From positions 103,210 to 167,209 of the forward strand of contig JAHPZE010000007.1 of assembly GCA_019058365.1 (NCBI GenBank): DNA of 64,000 bases. The letters are read 5' to 3'. The notes below the pieces were generated by a model that saw only the letters and a program-made list of their open reading frames with translations, had not been told where the DNA came from and did no database searches. Source of the DNA: Promethearchaeota archaeon. GTDB lineage: Archaea; Asgardarchaeota; Lokiarchaeia; Sigyniarchaeales; SOKP01. Shown here one piece after another: positions 17,744 through 26,846 of the stretch. The position numbers and the translations under genes are program-made. Within the stretch, counting starts at the first letter, position 1. The number at the start of each line of letters is the position of its first letter.

Positions 17744-18739
17744 ATGGCTTTAAAAGAATATTTTGTACGAGATTTAGTAATTAACGATGAATATGGGATA
17801 ATTGACTCAAATGCGACGATTCAAGATGCTGCAAAAAAAATGAAAGAATTAGGGGTTCCAGATTTAGTAGTAGTTGAAGGAGAAAATCAGAAAATTCTGG
17901 GTGTTATTGCAGACTTTGATATTGTGCAAAATGCTGTAGCAGAAGGTAAAAATGTAAAAACTGAAAAAGTTATTTCTACAATGTATAAAATAACTCCCGT
18001 GAATTTAGATACACCTGTCGCTGAAGCATTCACAAGAATGAGAAATTTAAATGTGAATGTAGTACCTGTAGTTGAAAATGAAAAACTTGTAGGAGTATGT
18101 ACCATCCAGGACTGTTGGAGCTTCATTCCAGATCAAAATATAGATAAAATTGGACTCATTCCTGTTAGAAATACAAGAGTCGCAGAATTTTGGTTTGCTA
18201 GTGTATGTGCAGTTATGGCATTCACACTAGGAATAATTTTACCTTTAACTGGAATTTTTGGTTTTTTTACAGGATATTATAGTAATCTTATGAGTTTACT
18301 TGGCATGGGACCAATTGTAGGAGACCCTATATTGTTTTTCACATTATTTGATGTAAGAGGTGCAGGGATAATGATGCCTTTTATTAATCTAATTGATCCT
18401 GTTTGGATTACAATCGATATTTTTAGTATCTTAATGTTGCTATCTGGAATAATGGGTTTATTTTCGATAATTTATACAAGTTTTTCTGATACAAGAAATT
18501 TACAGACAAGTTGGATTATAAGAACAATTGTGCCTAGTTTAGCAGTTTTCTTTATGGCATTTGAATGGATCTTATTCGGTATTGCCTTTGCAATTCAGAC
18601 TCCACAACCTATTATTTCTATTGATCCTATAGGATTAACGTTATCAATTATATCGATGATATTAATAATATTAGCAATCAATCGAGACTACATTTTCCGG
18701 GGAATAGAAGAGCCCGAAATTAAGAGTGGTGAGGTGTAA
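17744..18739 (+). CDS. CBS-domain membrane protein
   Basis: 331 residues. Two CBS motifs fill about residues 8-130 (VRDLVINDEYGIIDSNATIQDAA, then VISTMYKITPVNLDTPVAEAF), together forming a Bateman module that senses adenosyl ligands. The rest has about five hydrophobic helices (first near 148-172, last near 300-320) and a short acidic tail. It is followed nine bases later by the RGG/zinc-ribbon membrane protein, so the two are probably one operon. A TATA box (AATTTATATAC) is seen near 17676. Role inferred: ligand-gated membrane regulator. Confidence 0.75.
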   Translation: MALKEYFVRDLVINDEYGIIDSNATIQDAAKKMKELGVPDLVVVEGENQKILGVIADFDIVQNAVAEGKNVKTEKVISTMYKITPVNLDTPVAEAFTRMRNLNVNVVPVVENEKLVGVCTIQDCWSFIPDQNIDKIGLIPVRNTRVAEFWFASVCAVMAFTLGIILPLTGIFGFFTGYYSNLMSLLGMGPIVGDPILFFTLFDVRGAGIMMPFINLIDPVWITIDIFSILMLLSGIMGLFSIIYTSFSDTRNLQTSWIIRTIVPSLAVFFMAFEWILFGIAFAIQTPQPIISIDPIGLTLSIISMILIILAINRDYIFRGIEEPEIKSGEV

Positions 18740-18748
18740 ACATAAGAA

Positions 18749-20233
18749 ATGCCCCGAGGTGGCGGAGGTGGATTTAGAGGTGGAGGAGCCCGTGCTGGGG
18801 GATTTAGCGGGGGTTTTCGAGGTGGGGGTTTTCGAGGTAGTCCTGGTTCATTTAGAGGAGGATATAGCGGAGGCGGAAGACCTTTTGGAAGAACTGGCGC
18901 TTCAAGAGTAGTATCAAGATCACCAAGAGGACCTTATTCTCACAGTTATTATGGTCCGCGTCGTAGTTACTATAGACCTTATTGGTGGTATTATCGTCCA
19001 TGGTATTATAGATGGTGGTATTCGCCCTATTGGGCAGGACGTTGGAATAGACCTTGGTATTATAGCCCTGTTTATGTTGGTGGAGGAATATTATTTATCA
19101 TAATTCTAGCATTGGTGATTCTTCCAATTGCAGGTGTAGCATTCTGGTTCCCATTTAGCAACACAAATGCAGAGGGCTATGTTAATTATCGATCTACAGA
19201 GACTTTATATTTTAATGAATTTTGGTATGAATATGAATACACAGAAGCAGGACAAGAAATTACATTCTCAGCTCAATCTTCACCTAGTACTATAACATTT
19301 GCTCTTTGGAATCAGCCTTTTGAAAATCTTCCTACTACGACTGAATATATTGATATTATGAATTCATCATCTATTAATCCTATTTCAAGTGATTATTGGG
19401 CGGAGTGGTTATTTCTAAGAGCTGGTTCCTTAGTTCTGTATGATTTTAATTCAAGTGCAAACCTTGATTTCTTTATTGCAGATGGCTATGATTTCTATAA
19501 TTGGTATTATGGAGGTTCTCCAGTATTCCCAGTGAGTGAGATAAATTCTGATCAAAGTAGTGGATATTATAATATTCCCGCTACTCAAGATTATTATCTT
19601 GTATGGTATAATGAAGGAGGTTCCACAATTGATGTTGATTATACAATAAATTATACAGCTGTAAATGTTCCCGATTTTAGCCCTACTTATGAGACAAACG
19701 AAGATGTCACATTTATTGCAACAGATACATTCATTGTTCCAACATCTGGTAATTGGTATTTTTTTATATATTTTGATCCTATGAATTCCCCTGATGAATC
19801 AACAACAATTACTTTTGATGTAAGCTATGATACTGGTGTTACCTATCAACAGAGATGGCTTGATATTTCATGGATTTTAGTTGTAATTCTTGTAGTTATA
19901 GTCATTATATTAATAGCAGCTGTTGTAGCAAGAAGAGGTCAGAAAAAACTAAAGCTTAAAGCGCCAACAACACCAGAACAAAAAACAACATCGCCATATA
20001 AAATCGCTCCTCCTGAAACAGTTCAGAAAGAATTTAATTGCCCGCGTTGCAACGCATCGATAAAACCCGATTCTAAATTTTGTCCTATTTGTGGAGGCAA
20101 AATAGAAGGAAGACAACTTGGTACTCCTTCGATAACTACTCCGACTAATGCAAAAACATGTTCTTTGTGTGGAAGTAAACTTACTGGAACAGAGCAATTC
20201 TGTAAATGGTGTGGTACTAAAGTAGAAAAATAA
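18749..20233 (+). CDS. RGG-rich membrane protein with double C-terminal zinc ribbon
   Basis: 494 residues. Residues 1-60 are glycine-arginine repeats (GGGFRGG, FRGGGFRG) like eukaryotic RGG RNA-binding tails. Residues 65-110 are packed with Tyr, Trp and Arg. A transmembrane helix at about 113-135 leads to a 230-residue Ser/Thr/Asn-rich beta-type domain, then a second helix at about 373-395. The C-terminal 80 residues hold two zinc ribbons, CPRCN...CPICGG and CSLCGS...CKWCGT. Both termini should be cytoplasmic and the middle external. GGTGAGGTG (18727-18735) is a plausible ribosome site. Function unknown; possibly couples an external signal to RNA or protein binding inside. Confidence 0.7.
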   Translation: MPRGGGGGFRGGGARAGGFSGGFRGGGFRGSPGSFRGGYSGGGRPFGRTGASRVVSRSPRGPYSHSYYGPRRSYYRPYWWYYRPWYYRWWYSPYWAGRWNRPWYYSPVYVGGGILFIIILALVILPIAGVAFWFPFSNTNAEGYVNYRSTETLYFNEFWYEYEYTEAGQEITFSAQSSPSTITFALWNQPFENLPTTTEYIDIMNSSSINPISSDYWAEWLFLRAGSLVLYDFNSSANLDFFIADGYDFYNWYYGGSPVFPVSEINSDQSSGYYNIPATQDYYLVWYNEGGSTIDVDYTINYTAVNVPDFSPTYETNEDVTFIATDTFIVPTSGNWYFFIYFDPMNSPDESTTITFDVSYDTGVTYQQRWLDISWILVVILVVIVIILIAAVVARRGQKKLKLKAPTTPEQKTTSPYKIAPPETVQKEFNCPRCNASIKPDSKFCPICGGKIEGRQLGTPSITTPTNAKTCSLCGSKLTGTEQFCKWCGTKVEK

Positions 20234-20247
20234 TAAATTTAAAATTC

Positions 20248-20284
20248 TTGGGTAATTTTATGAATGAAGGAAGAATTATAAATT
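20248..20284 (+). repeat. Left terminal inverted repeat of the IS
   Basis: It reads TTGGGTAATTTTA, then TGAATGAAG, then GAAGAATTATAAATT. The right end in reverse complement gives the same blocks, with a TAGA insertion after the first block and a three-base shorter second joint. Confidence 0.6.
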
Positions 20285-20465
20285 CTTTCAACGGTCTTCG
20301 TTTGTAAAATCTTTCTACCCACTTTTTTTTATTGTTCCTTTATTTCTTATTAAGTATTCTTAAGAGAATTTATGAAATTTATCGGCTTATAAAATAGCTC
20401 TATTCACTGCAATTATTTAAAGGAGGCGGAACTCATTTTCATTCAGAAGATATTTAAGTAAAGAA

Positions 20466-21812
20466 TTGTTAAAAGATCCCATGACTGGAAGATATAAAAA
20501 GGTTTATGAACCAATTTGGCGCTCGATCGAAGCCCAAAATGGAAGAGGAGTGCACTTTTGCTTAGGAAAAATACAAGTTCTTTGTCCGGCGTGTGGGAGT
20601 CCTTTAGTAGGAGGATACGGCACCCATAAACGAAAAACTAAGCGTGTGGAAACATTTCAATGCAAAAATCCAAATTGTGCACATTTAAAAAAGTTTAAAA
20701 CACTAAAACAATTTGTTTTGACTACTTCCTATAAATTTCAGGAATTAATAGGAATAAAACTTAAAGAATTTTACGAAGATTTAATGGTAAAGAGTGCAAA
20801 ACAAAAAACACTCGCAAAAAAATATGGGATATCTGAATCACAAGTCTCTGCACTTAGAATTAAACTTGAACTTGCGATTCACAGAATTAATAGCTTGGAT
20901 TCGCTCGTATTAACCCCCCAGCCCGATAGAGCCATTGCTATTGATGAAACTTTTCTGAAAATTAAAGGAATGTGCATATATATTATTATTGCTACGGGAT
21001 ATACTTCTCGAAAAGTATTAGGCATTAAGGTCTCAAAAACTCGTACGGAAGATGATATTAGAAAGGTGTTTGATGAAGCAAACCAAAATACTGAGCACCC
21101 CATTAACACCGTGAGCTCGGATGCGTTAAATTCAACGCAAGCTATGACTAAAAATCTGGGACGGGAAATCACTCATGTCATCCATCCGCATAAAAAGCCC
21201 TTCAAAAAAGCAATAATTAAAAACTATAGATATGAAGGCAATGAAAGAGTGACGGGGATTGTCGGCATTGAAAGTGACTTCTTTAAAAAGCGCGGAAAAC
21301 GTCAATTCAAATATATGGAAATGAGAGAAGATTTAACTTCTAAACCTCAGAGAAAGAGGGGACGACCATTAGGTTCTAAAACAAAAAAGAAAAAAAAACC
21401 TGCAAAATCAAAACAGAAACGCGGTCGCAAGGGGCTTTATACCGTATTTTCCAAAGGAAAAATTGGATATGCGAGTATAGACCCATATCGGGATAAATTA
21501 AAGATAAATAAGAGGTTGTCCAGCACGGTGACAGCCGCGCTGAACGCGACATTAATAATATATGCCCTAATGTCGATTCAAAATAATCTTGCAGAAAATA
21601 TAAATTCTTTCCTCCGTGCTGTTTTACGGTTAACAGGACCGAAAACGATTGAATCCGTGGAGCAACGCATTAGGGCGACTCTAAAAATACGCAACCATCC
21701 CGAACTCTTAGAAGACATTTTGATTGAAAGGAAAGTGAGAGCAGAATTTTTATATAACAATCTAAAATTGATAGAGTATGCCGAACTATTAGAAAGAGGG
21801 ATTATTGTGTAA
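20466..21812 (+). CDS. DDE-type transposase with N-terminal zinc ribbon
   Basis: 448 residues from a TTG start; the ATG at 20481 is an alternative. An N-terminal zinc ribbon (Cys40, Cys43, Cys66, Cys71) recognises DNA. A helix-turn-helix follows near 110-140 (QKTLAKKYGISESQVSALR). The RNase H-like catalytic core has Asp160 (AIDET), Asp219 (SSDAL) and Glu377 (NNLAENINSFLR). A basic insert with RKRGRPLGSKTKKKKK near residues 297-312 resembles an AT-hook. The layout recalls IS1/IS6/IS1595-like elements, but I cannot place it in a family. The frame is intact, so it may be active. Confidence 0.8.
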   Translation: MLKDPMTGRYKKVYEPIWRSIEAQNGRGVHFCLGKIQVLCPACGSPLVGGYGTHKRKTKRVETFQCKNPNCAHLKKFKTLKQFVLTTSYKFQELIGIKLKEFYEDLMVKSAKQKTLAKKYGISESQVSALRIKLELAIHRINSLDSLVLTPQPDRAIAIDETFLKIKGMCIYIIIATGYTSRKVLGIKVSKTRTEDDIRKVFDEANQNTEHPINTVSSDALNSTQAMTKNLGREITHVIHPHKKPFKKAIIKNYRYEGNERVTGIVGIESDFFKKRGKRQFKYMEMREDLTSKPQRKRGRPLGSKTKKKKKPAKSKQKRGRKGLYTVFSKGKIGYASIDPYRDKLKINKRLSSTVTAALNATLIIYALMSIQNNLAENINSFLRAVLRLTGPKTIESVEQRIRATLKIRNHPELLEDILIERKVRAEFLYNNLKLIEYAELLERGIIV

Positions 21813-21831
21813 GATTATAAAAAAAAGGGTT

Positions 21832-21868
21832 AATTTATAATTCTTCATTCATCTATAAAATTAACCAA
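21832..21868 (-). repeat. Right terminal inverted repeat of the IS
   Basis: AATTTATAATTCTTCATTCAT (split here as AATTTATAATTC and TTCATTCAT) followed by CTATAAAATTAACCAA, the inverted counterpart of the left end. Confidence 0.6.
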
Positions 21869-21923
21869 ATTCTTATTTTTTTTCATATAATCTTATTTCA
21901 AATAATAAAAAAAGTGTTTTAAT

Positions 21924-22532
21924 TCAGAAATCTTTTAGAAGTTTTACACCGCATTTTTCACAGTATTCTTGTTCTAAACTCCTTATCCTTTCTCCACAAT
22001 TATTACAATGACCAAGTTTTTTAAGTATTTTCTTTTTAGTTTTTAAAAGCTCTTGCGCTTTTTTCTCTTCTACATATTTAGCATAATCCTCTTTAGGCTT
22101 GATTTCATTCTCAATAAATTCAATTGTGTCTTTTAACCATACGATAAAAATAAATTTTTCAGTGTCTTCAATTGTTTTGAATGATTTAAAGTCAGCAGTC
22201 TTTTTATCAGGAGCGTCTATAAATCTCTTAGATCCAATTTCAAGAAAAGTATTATAAAACAAAATACCATCATATATTAAATACTTCATTTCTTTATTTT
22301 TTTCCACTTCATAAGCTAAATCAAATCCCGTAGCGCCACGATTAATTAACTTCAATAATTTCTTCAAGAAATCTAAATGTTCAATTAAATCTTTTTTCTC
22401 CGTATTCTTATTGTCTATAGGTTTAGGAAGGGGCAGAATTTCCTCATCTAATAAAGTTTTTTTAAAATTTATTTTATATAATCTTTCTATTCTAAATCTT
22501 TTTTCTAGTCTTTCTCGTTGAAGGTCGTCCAT
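21924..22532 (-). CDS. Unidentified helical protein with C-terminal zinc ribbon
   Basis: 202 residues, strongly charged and helical. The C-terminus has CNNCG...CEKCG, a four-cysteine zinc ribbon of the type common in archaeal regulatory or membrane-associated proteins. The N-terminus starts with an amphipathic coiled coil (LQRERLEKRFRIERLY). There is no transmembrane segment. It is a single gene next to the IS; function not recognised. Confidence 0.6.
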   Translation of the reverse strand: MDDLQRERLEKRFRIERLYKINFKKTLLDEEILPLPKPIDNKNTEKKDLIEHLDFLKKLLKLINRGATGFDLAYEVEKNKEMKYLIYDGILFYNTFLEIGSKRFIDAPDKKTADFKSFKTIEDTEKFIFIVWLKDTIEFIENEIKPKEDYAKYVEEKKAQELLKTKKKILKKLGHCNNCGERIRSLEQEYCEKCGVKLLKDF

Positions 22533-22736
22533 ATCCTTCTAATCCAGATTAATTAAGTTGAAAGATCCTATGAGGTAAATAAGATACAAATATATAAATA
22601 TATTTATGGTTATGATTGAAAGATCATTGAAATAAAATAATAAAATATGAAGATAACAGTAATAAGCCCTAAGAAAATGAGTTAAAAAGGTTTTTAAAAG
22701 GTATAATTTTAAGTTTTTTATATATCAAAAAATAAA

Positions 22737-22937
22737 TTAATTAGCTTCTTGAGGTGGTTTTTCAGTTTCATGGTTTTTAAAAGAAGAATAGATCCCCTTT
22801 ATCTCAATAAGATCAACTGTCATAATAGTATGATTTAAATGTTTCTTCTCAAACTTTTTTATCTCTAACTGATTAACGGGATTACCAGGGTGAATTACTA
22901 CATATTCTCTACATTTAATACATGCACGAGCTCTCAT
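22737..22937 (-). CDS. Small protein with N-terminal CxxC knuckle
   Basis: 66 residues, starting MRARACIKCREYVVIHPGN. A single Cys-x2-Cys near the start may bind zinc with a partner or as a dimer. The middle (LEIKKFEKKHLNHTIMTVDL) looks well folded and the C-terminal 12 residues polar. A TATA-like stretch lies upstream. No family recognised, but the non-random composition and isolated position support a real gene. Confidence 0.5.
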   Translation of the reverse strand: MRARACIKCREYVVIHPGNPVNQLEIKKFEKKHLNHTIMTVDLIEIKGIYSSFKNHETEKPPQEAN

Positions 22938-23145
22938 AATTATATTTAATATGTTATTTACTAATCATATCAATAAAATAATTGATAAGTACGTAATTCT
23001 CCACGATCTGAAAAAGTATACAAATATTTCAAAGTTACGGTTTTTAATTAAAAATGTTATATAATTACGAACATAAATTTTTTATCATTAGATATTACAC
23101 AATAATCTTTAAACTTTTTATTTCTATATGTTATAAACTAAAAAG

Positions 23146-25392
23146 CTATCTTTCCATTAAATTTGGAATTGTAGAATCGAAGTATTCCTTTAATTTTGGA
23201 ATAGAAAGTTTAAAATCTTTATTTTTTAATCCTCTTACTTTAATTTCGGATTGAGGTATTAAAACTCCTATCTTTTTAAGATATACTCCATAATTATTTG
23301 CTAAATTCATTATTTTATCAAAATCTTTTGGATCTGTCTCAATAATAAATCTACCATTAGATTCACTGAATAAAAGTTCATCATCTCTTAATTTATCATC
23401 AAGACAATTGGTAAGATCTAAATTTACACCCAATTTATTCTTAAAACACATTTCTGCTATTGTTATGATAAATCCTCCTTTATTCACATCATGATTGGCT
23501 TTAACTAATTCATTTCTATAGAGTTCAAATATAAAATCCCAAATATTTTTTATTTTAGCCTCATCAACTTTAGGAGGAATTCCCCCTTCAAGATTGTAGA
23601 TTACTGAATGATATTCTGAACCACCTAATTCGGCTTTTGTCTCTCCTACTAAAAAGATATCATCTCCTGCATTCTTAAAGGGGAGGGTTATTATATTTTC
23701 TTCACCTACCAAAAGACCTAAAATCATTATTATTGGTGTTGCTTTAATCGCGGTTTTTTTGGCCTCATCTTCATTATAGAAAGATACATTTCCTCCTACT
23801 ATAGGAATTCTTAAAGTTCTACAAAAATCATTCATACCTTCAACAGCTTTAGAAAAATACCAAAAAGATTCGGGTATTTCGGGGTTTCCAAAATTACAAC
23901 AATTTACCATTGCCATTGGTTTAGCCCCATTTGCTATTACATTTCCACATATTTCAACTAATCCCCCTTTAGCGCCTTCATAGGGATCTAAAAAGCAATG
24001 TTTAGAATTAACACCAACGCTCGCTGCAATAAATTTATCTGTACCAATTATTCTTAAAACACCTGAATCACCTTCTCCACATTTTACAACTGATCTAACA
24101 CCCACTTCATGGTCGTATTGTCTGTAGACCCATTCTTTACTACAAATGTTTTCTGATGCTATTAATCTATAGATAATATCTTTAAACTGTAAAGAAGGTT
24201 TTGGAGTTTTTTGAGCGAACAATTCATCTAAATAGGAGGGTCGTTTTTCTTGTCGCTTAAAAGTGGGTGATTCAGAAAGTGCTTTTGCGGGAATACTAAC
24301 TATGGGATCATCTCCATCATAAACTTTTAAAACTTTTGACTCATCAGTTTTCCCTATTACAGCAAAATTCAATTCATATTTTCTAAATACATCAAGAACT
24401 ATATTTAATCCTTCAGGTTTAACAATGAAAGCCATTCTTTCTTGTGATTCAGAAAGCATTACTTCATAAGAATTCATTCCAGGTTCTCTTGTAAAAACTT
24501 TCTTTAAATCTACTTTTGCTCCTGTGTTTCCATCCCCCGTTAATTCACTAGTTGCGCAAGTTAATCCTCCTCCACCTAGATCTTTCAACCCTCTTACATA
24601 ACCTGTTTTTACAGCTTCTAAAGTTGCTTCAATAATCATTTTTTTGGTGAATGGATCACCAATTTGAACCGCGGGTCTATCAGCTTCAGACATATCAGTT
24701 AGAGTACGGGAAGCAAATGTAACTCCATGGATTCCATCTCTACCAGTAGATCCCCCCATTAAAATTACATAATCACCAGAATTATAAGCTCTACTCGGTG
24801 CATTTTTAAAATCTTCTATAGTTCCTAATCCTATACATGCAACGTTTACTAAGCAATTACTTTCAAAACTATCATCAAATTCAACTTCTCCACCAATGGT
24901 AGGTATTCCCGTACAATTACCATAATCTGCAATACCTTTTACTATGTATTTGAATAGCCATTGTGAATGAGAATTATCTTTTAAAGGACCAAACCTCAAT
25001 GGATCTAATAATGCTATTGGTCGGACACCCATGCATAAAATGTCTCTTATTATACCTCCAATACCCGTAGCGGCTCCATGATAAGGTTCAATTGCAGATG
25101 GATGATTGTGAGATTCAATTCTAAATGCTAATGCATATCCATCCCCAATATCAATTACACCCGCATCTTGACCAGGGCCAGCCAATACATAATTATAATT
25201 TTTCTCAGCATCCTCAAACATTCTCAATTTTGGGCGTGATGATTTATATGAACAATGCTCACTCCACATAACATCAAACATGCCTAATTCAGTAATATTT
25301 GGATCTCTTTCTAATAAATTTTTAACTTTTTCAAATTCATCACTATTCATTTCTACATATACTTCTTTTCCGTCAATATTCACTCTCGTCAT
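23146..25392 (-). CDS. purL: Phosphoribosylformylglycinamidine synthase subunit PurL
   Basis: 748 residues, the small archaeal/Gram-positive PurL form. It converts FGAR to FGAM with ATP, using ammonia from PurQ. Signatures: MWSEHCSYKSSRPKL near the start, FRIESHNHPSAIEPYHGAATG, GDGYALAF and later VGGNVSFYNE, all characteristic of the ATP-binding FGAM synthase fold duplicated in tandem. The start codon overlaps the PurQ stop by one base (TAATG), implying translational coupling. It is the last gene of the purS-purQ-purL operon. Confidence 0.97.
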   Translation of the reverse strand: MTRVNIDGKEVYVEMNSDEFEKVKNLLERDPNITELGMFDVMWSEHCSYKSSRPKLRMFEDAEKNYNYVLAGPGQDAGVIDIGDGYALAFRIESHNHPSAIEPYHGAATGIGGIIRDILCMGVRPIALLDPLRFGPLKDNSHSQWLFKYIVKGIADYGNCTGIPTIGGEVEFDDSFESNCLVNVACIGLGTIEDFKNAPSRAYNSGDYVILMGGSTGRDGIHGVTFASRTLTDMSEADRPAVQIGDPFTKKMIIEATLEAVKTGYVRGLKDLGGGGLTCATSELTGDGNTGAKVDLKKVFTREPGMNSYEVMLSESQERMAFIVKPEGLNIVLDVFRKYELNFAVIGKTDESKVLKVYDGDDPIVSIPAKALSESPTFKRQEKRPSYLDELFAQKTPKPSLQFKDIIYRLIASENICSKEWVYRQYDHEVGVRSVVKCGEGDSGVLRIIGTDKFIAASVGVNSKHCFLDPYEGAKGGLVEICGNVIANGAKPMAMVNCCNFGNPEIPESFWYFSKAVEGMNDFCRTLRIPIVGGNVSFYNEDEAKKTAIKATPIIMILGLLVGEENIITLPFKNAGDDIFLVGETKAELGGSEYHSVIYNLEGGIPPKVDEAKIKNIWDFIFELYRNELVKANHDVNKGGFIITIAEMCFKNKLGVNLDLTNCLDDKLRDDELLFSESNGRFIIETDPKDFDKIMNLANNYGVYLKKIGVLIPQSEIKVRGLKNKDFKLSIPKLKEYFDSTIPNLMER

Positions 25393-26105
25393 TAAGATAA
25401 CCTCCGTTTAATGAATTCTACCATGGATTCAAAAAATAATTTACCATGGATTGTTCTTTTTGGGCTTAAAATTGCTTCTGATGCACGTTCTGGATGGGGC
25501 ATTAATCCAATGCAATTTTGTTCTATATTGCAGATTCCAGCTATATTTTCTAAAGAACCATTTGGATTTGCTTCTCCTGTCAGCTCTCCTTGTTCAGTAG
25601 AGTATTTAAAAACAATCTGATTATTTTCCTCTAACTCTTTAAAATTATTAACAAAATATCGTCCCTCTGCATGAGCAATAGGTAAAGCACATACATCACC
25701 TAAGTTCATCTTATTAGAAAATGCAGTATTATTGTTTACTACTTTCAAATTTACCCACTTGCAGATAAATTTAAGAGAATCATTACGTAATAAAGCACCC
25801 GGAAGGAATTGAGCTTCAGTTAATATTTGGAATCCATTACAAATACCTATTACTGGTCTTCCGTCATCTAACATTATCCGTGCTTCATCAATTGCCGGAC
25901 TATGAGCAGCGATAATTCCTGCCCTTAAGTAATCTCCAAATGCAAATCCTCCGGGTAAAATCACTCCATCGTATTTAGATTCCTTGAAATGATTATGCCA
26001 TACTAAATCTGCTTCTACACCCTTAATAACATTTTTCAAAACGTGTACAGTATCTAAATCACAGTTGCTCCCTGCGAATTCGATTACTGCTATTTTAATA
26101 TTCAT
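25392..26105 (-). CDS. purQ: Phosphoribosylformylglycinamidine synthase subunit PurQ
   Basis: 237 residues; the class I glutamine amidotransferase that supplies ammonia to PurL. The nucleophile cysteine is in [11 protein letters not shown], the oxyanion/structural segment is [13 protein letters not shown], and the His-Glu of the triad is in LMPHPERA near the C-terminus. AHAEGRY is a further family motif. The start overlaps the PurS stop by four bases (ATGA). Confidence 0.97.
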   Translation of the reverse strand: MNIKIAVIEFAGSNCDLDTVHVLKNVIKGVEADLVWHNHFKESKYDGVILPGGFAFGDYLRAGIIAAHSPAIDEARIMLDDGRPVIGICNGFQILTEAQFLPGALLRNDSLKFICKWVNLKVVNNNTAFSNKMNLGDVCALPIAHAEGRYFVNNFKELEENNQIVFKYSTEQGELTGEANPNGSLENIAGICNIEQNCIGLMPHPERASEAILSPKRTIHGKLFFESMVEFIKRRLS

Positions 26106-26371
26106 AATTTTGATACTTTTAAAATAGTTAGATTTTGAGTAACTGGATTAAAAATTCGGAGATCGTTACACATTTTTTCTACAAGTTTCTTAGCTTGAAT
26201 TTCATCAGCAGCTTTAAGTTTAATTTGTAAAAATTGCCCTGAACGGACATTAAATACCATGTCATATCCTTTTTTTGCCAAAAGGTCTTTTTGAATAGTT
26301 TCTCCTACTGGATCTCTAGCTGCTGGTTTATTCATTAACGTTATTTCTACTTCAAATTCTTGGCGACCCAT
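26102..26371 (-). CDS. purS: Phosphoribosylformylglycinamidine synthase subunit PurS
   Basis: 89 residues. PurS bridges PurL and PurQ in the FGAM synthase complex. It begins FEVEITLMNKPAARDPVGETI, the PurS signature of a first strand followed by DP.G..I, and ends NPVTQNLTILKV, where NP.....Y/L is conserved. It is slightly longer than usual at the N-terminus. First gene of the operon; a TATA-like AAAAATATATAAAAC is seen upstream on the minus strand. Confidence 0.93.
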   Translation of the reverse strand: MGRQEFEVEITLMNKPAARDPVGETIQKDLLAKKGYDMVFNVRSGQFLQIKLKAADEIQAKKLVEKMCNDLRIFNPVTQNLTILKVSKL

Positions 26372-26423
26372 TTGTGAAAAAAGAAGTTTTATATATTTTT
26401 ATTAGTTCTTATTAACTTAAAAA

Positions 26424-26535
26424 TAATGCGCATCGACAAAAACGACAAGATCTTATATCTCCTCTATATAATTTAAGTAATCATACTAAACTAAATTCTA
26501 AATTTCTTAAAGAAAAAAAGATTATTGAAAGGTGA
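26424..26535 (+). pseudogene. Possible frameshifted small coding remnant
   Basis: An ATG at 26424-26426 starts MRIDKNDKILYLLY, and after a shift of frame at a repeated TATA the text continues YNLSNHTKLNSKFLKEKKI before a stop. It looks like the beginning of a winged-helix protein. It lies within the upstream region of purS and may be coincidence. Confidence 0.2.
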
Positions 26536-26596
26536 ATTAATTAAATAAAAGATAATAAAATTGAAGAATATAATTTCTTTAATTCATGTTGATCAA

Positions 26597-26800
26597 TCAT
26601 AAATAACCTAAACTAATAATTACTGCGAGTATTAGAGCTAATAAGCCAAACAATAACGCGTATTTACTTCGCTTGGGTATGATAGTTCCTTTTAGCTCTT
26701 CATTTTTTTCTTCCTTATAACTTTTAAGATCTAAGATAATGAATACAAAACTAAGGATAAATAAAGTAAAATCGACAAATAAAAATATTAAATTCAACAT
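26597..26800 (-). CDS. Small two-helix membrane protein
   Basis: 67 residues. Hydrophobic helices at about 1-24 and 48-66 with a basic, acidic loop between (KSYKEEKNEELKGTIIPKRSKY). It lies between purC and purS on the same strand, 46 bases after purC. No known role; small membrane proteins inside biosynthetic clusters are common in these genomes. Confidence 0.5.
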   Translation of the reverse strand: MLNLIFLFVDFTLFILSFVFIILDLKSYKEEKNEELKGTIIPKRSKYALLFGLLALILAVIISLGYL

Positions 26801-26846
26801 AATACGATAAATTACTGTGAATTATTATTTAAATTTTTCTTAAATT

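Larger units (their letters stand above)
20248..21868 (+). mobile_element. Insertion sequence with DDE transposase
   Basis: About 1.62 kb containing a single transposase gene and bounded by imperfect terminal inverted repeats (20248-20284 and 21832-21868). The flanks just outside read AAATTC on the left and AAATTC overlapping the right end, a possible short target duplication. It sits just after the stop of the RGG/zinc-ribbon gene (20233) and does not break any gene. The end positions are estimated by eye. Confidence 0.7.
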
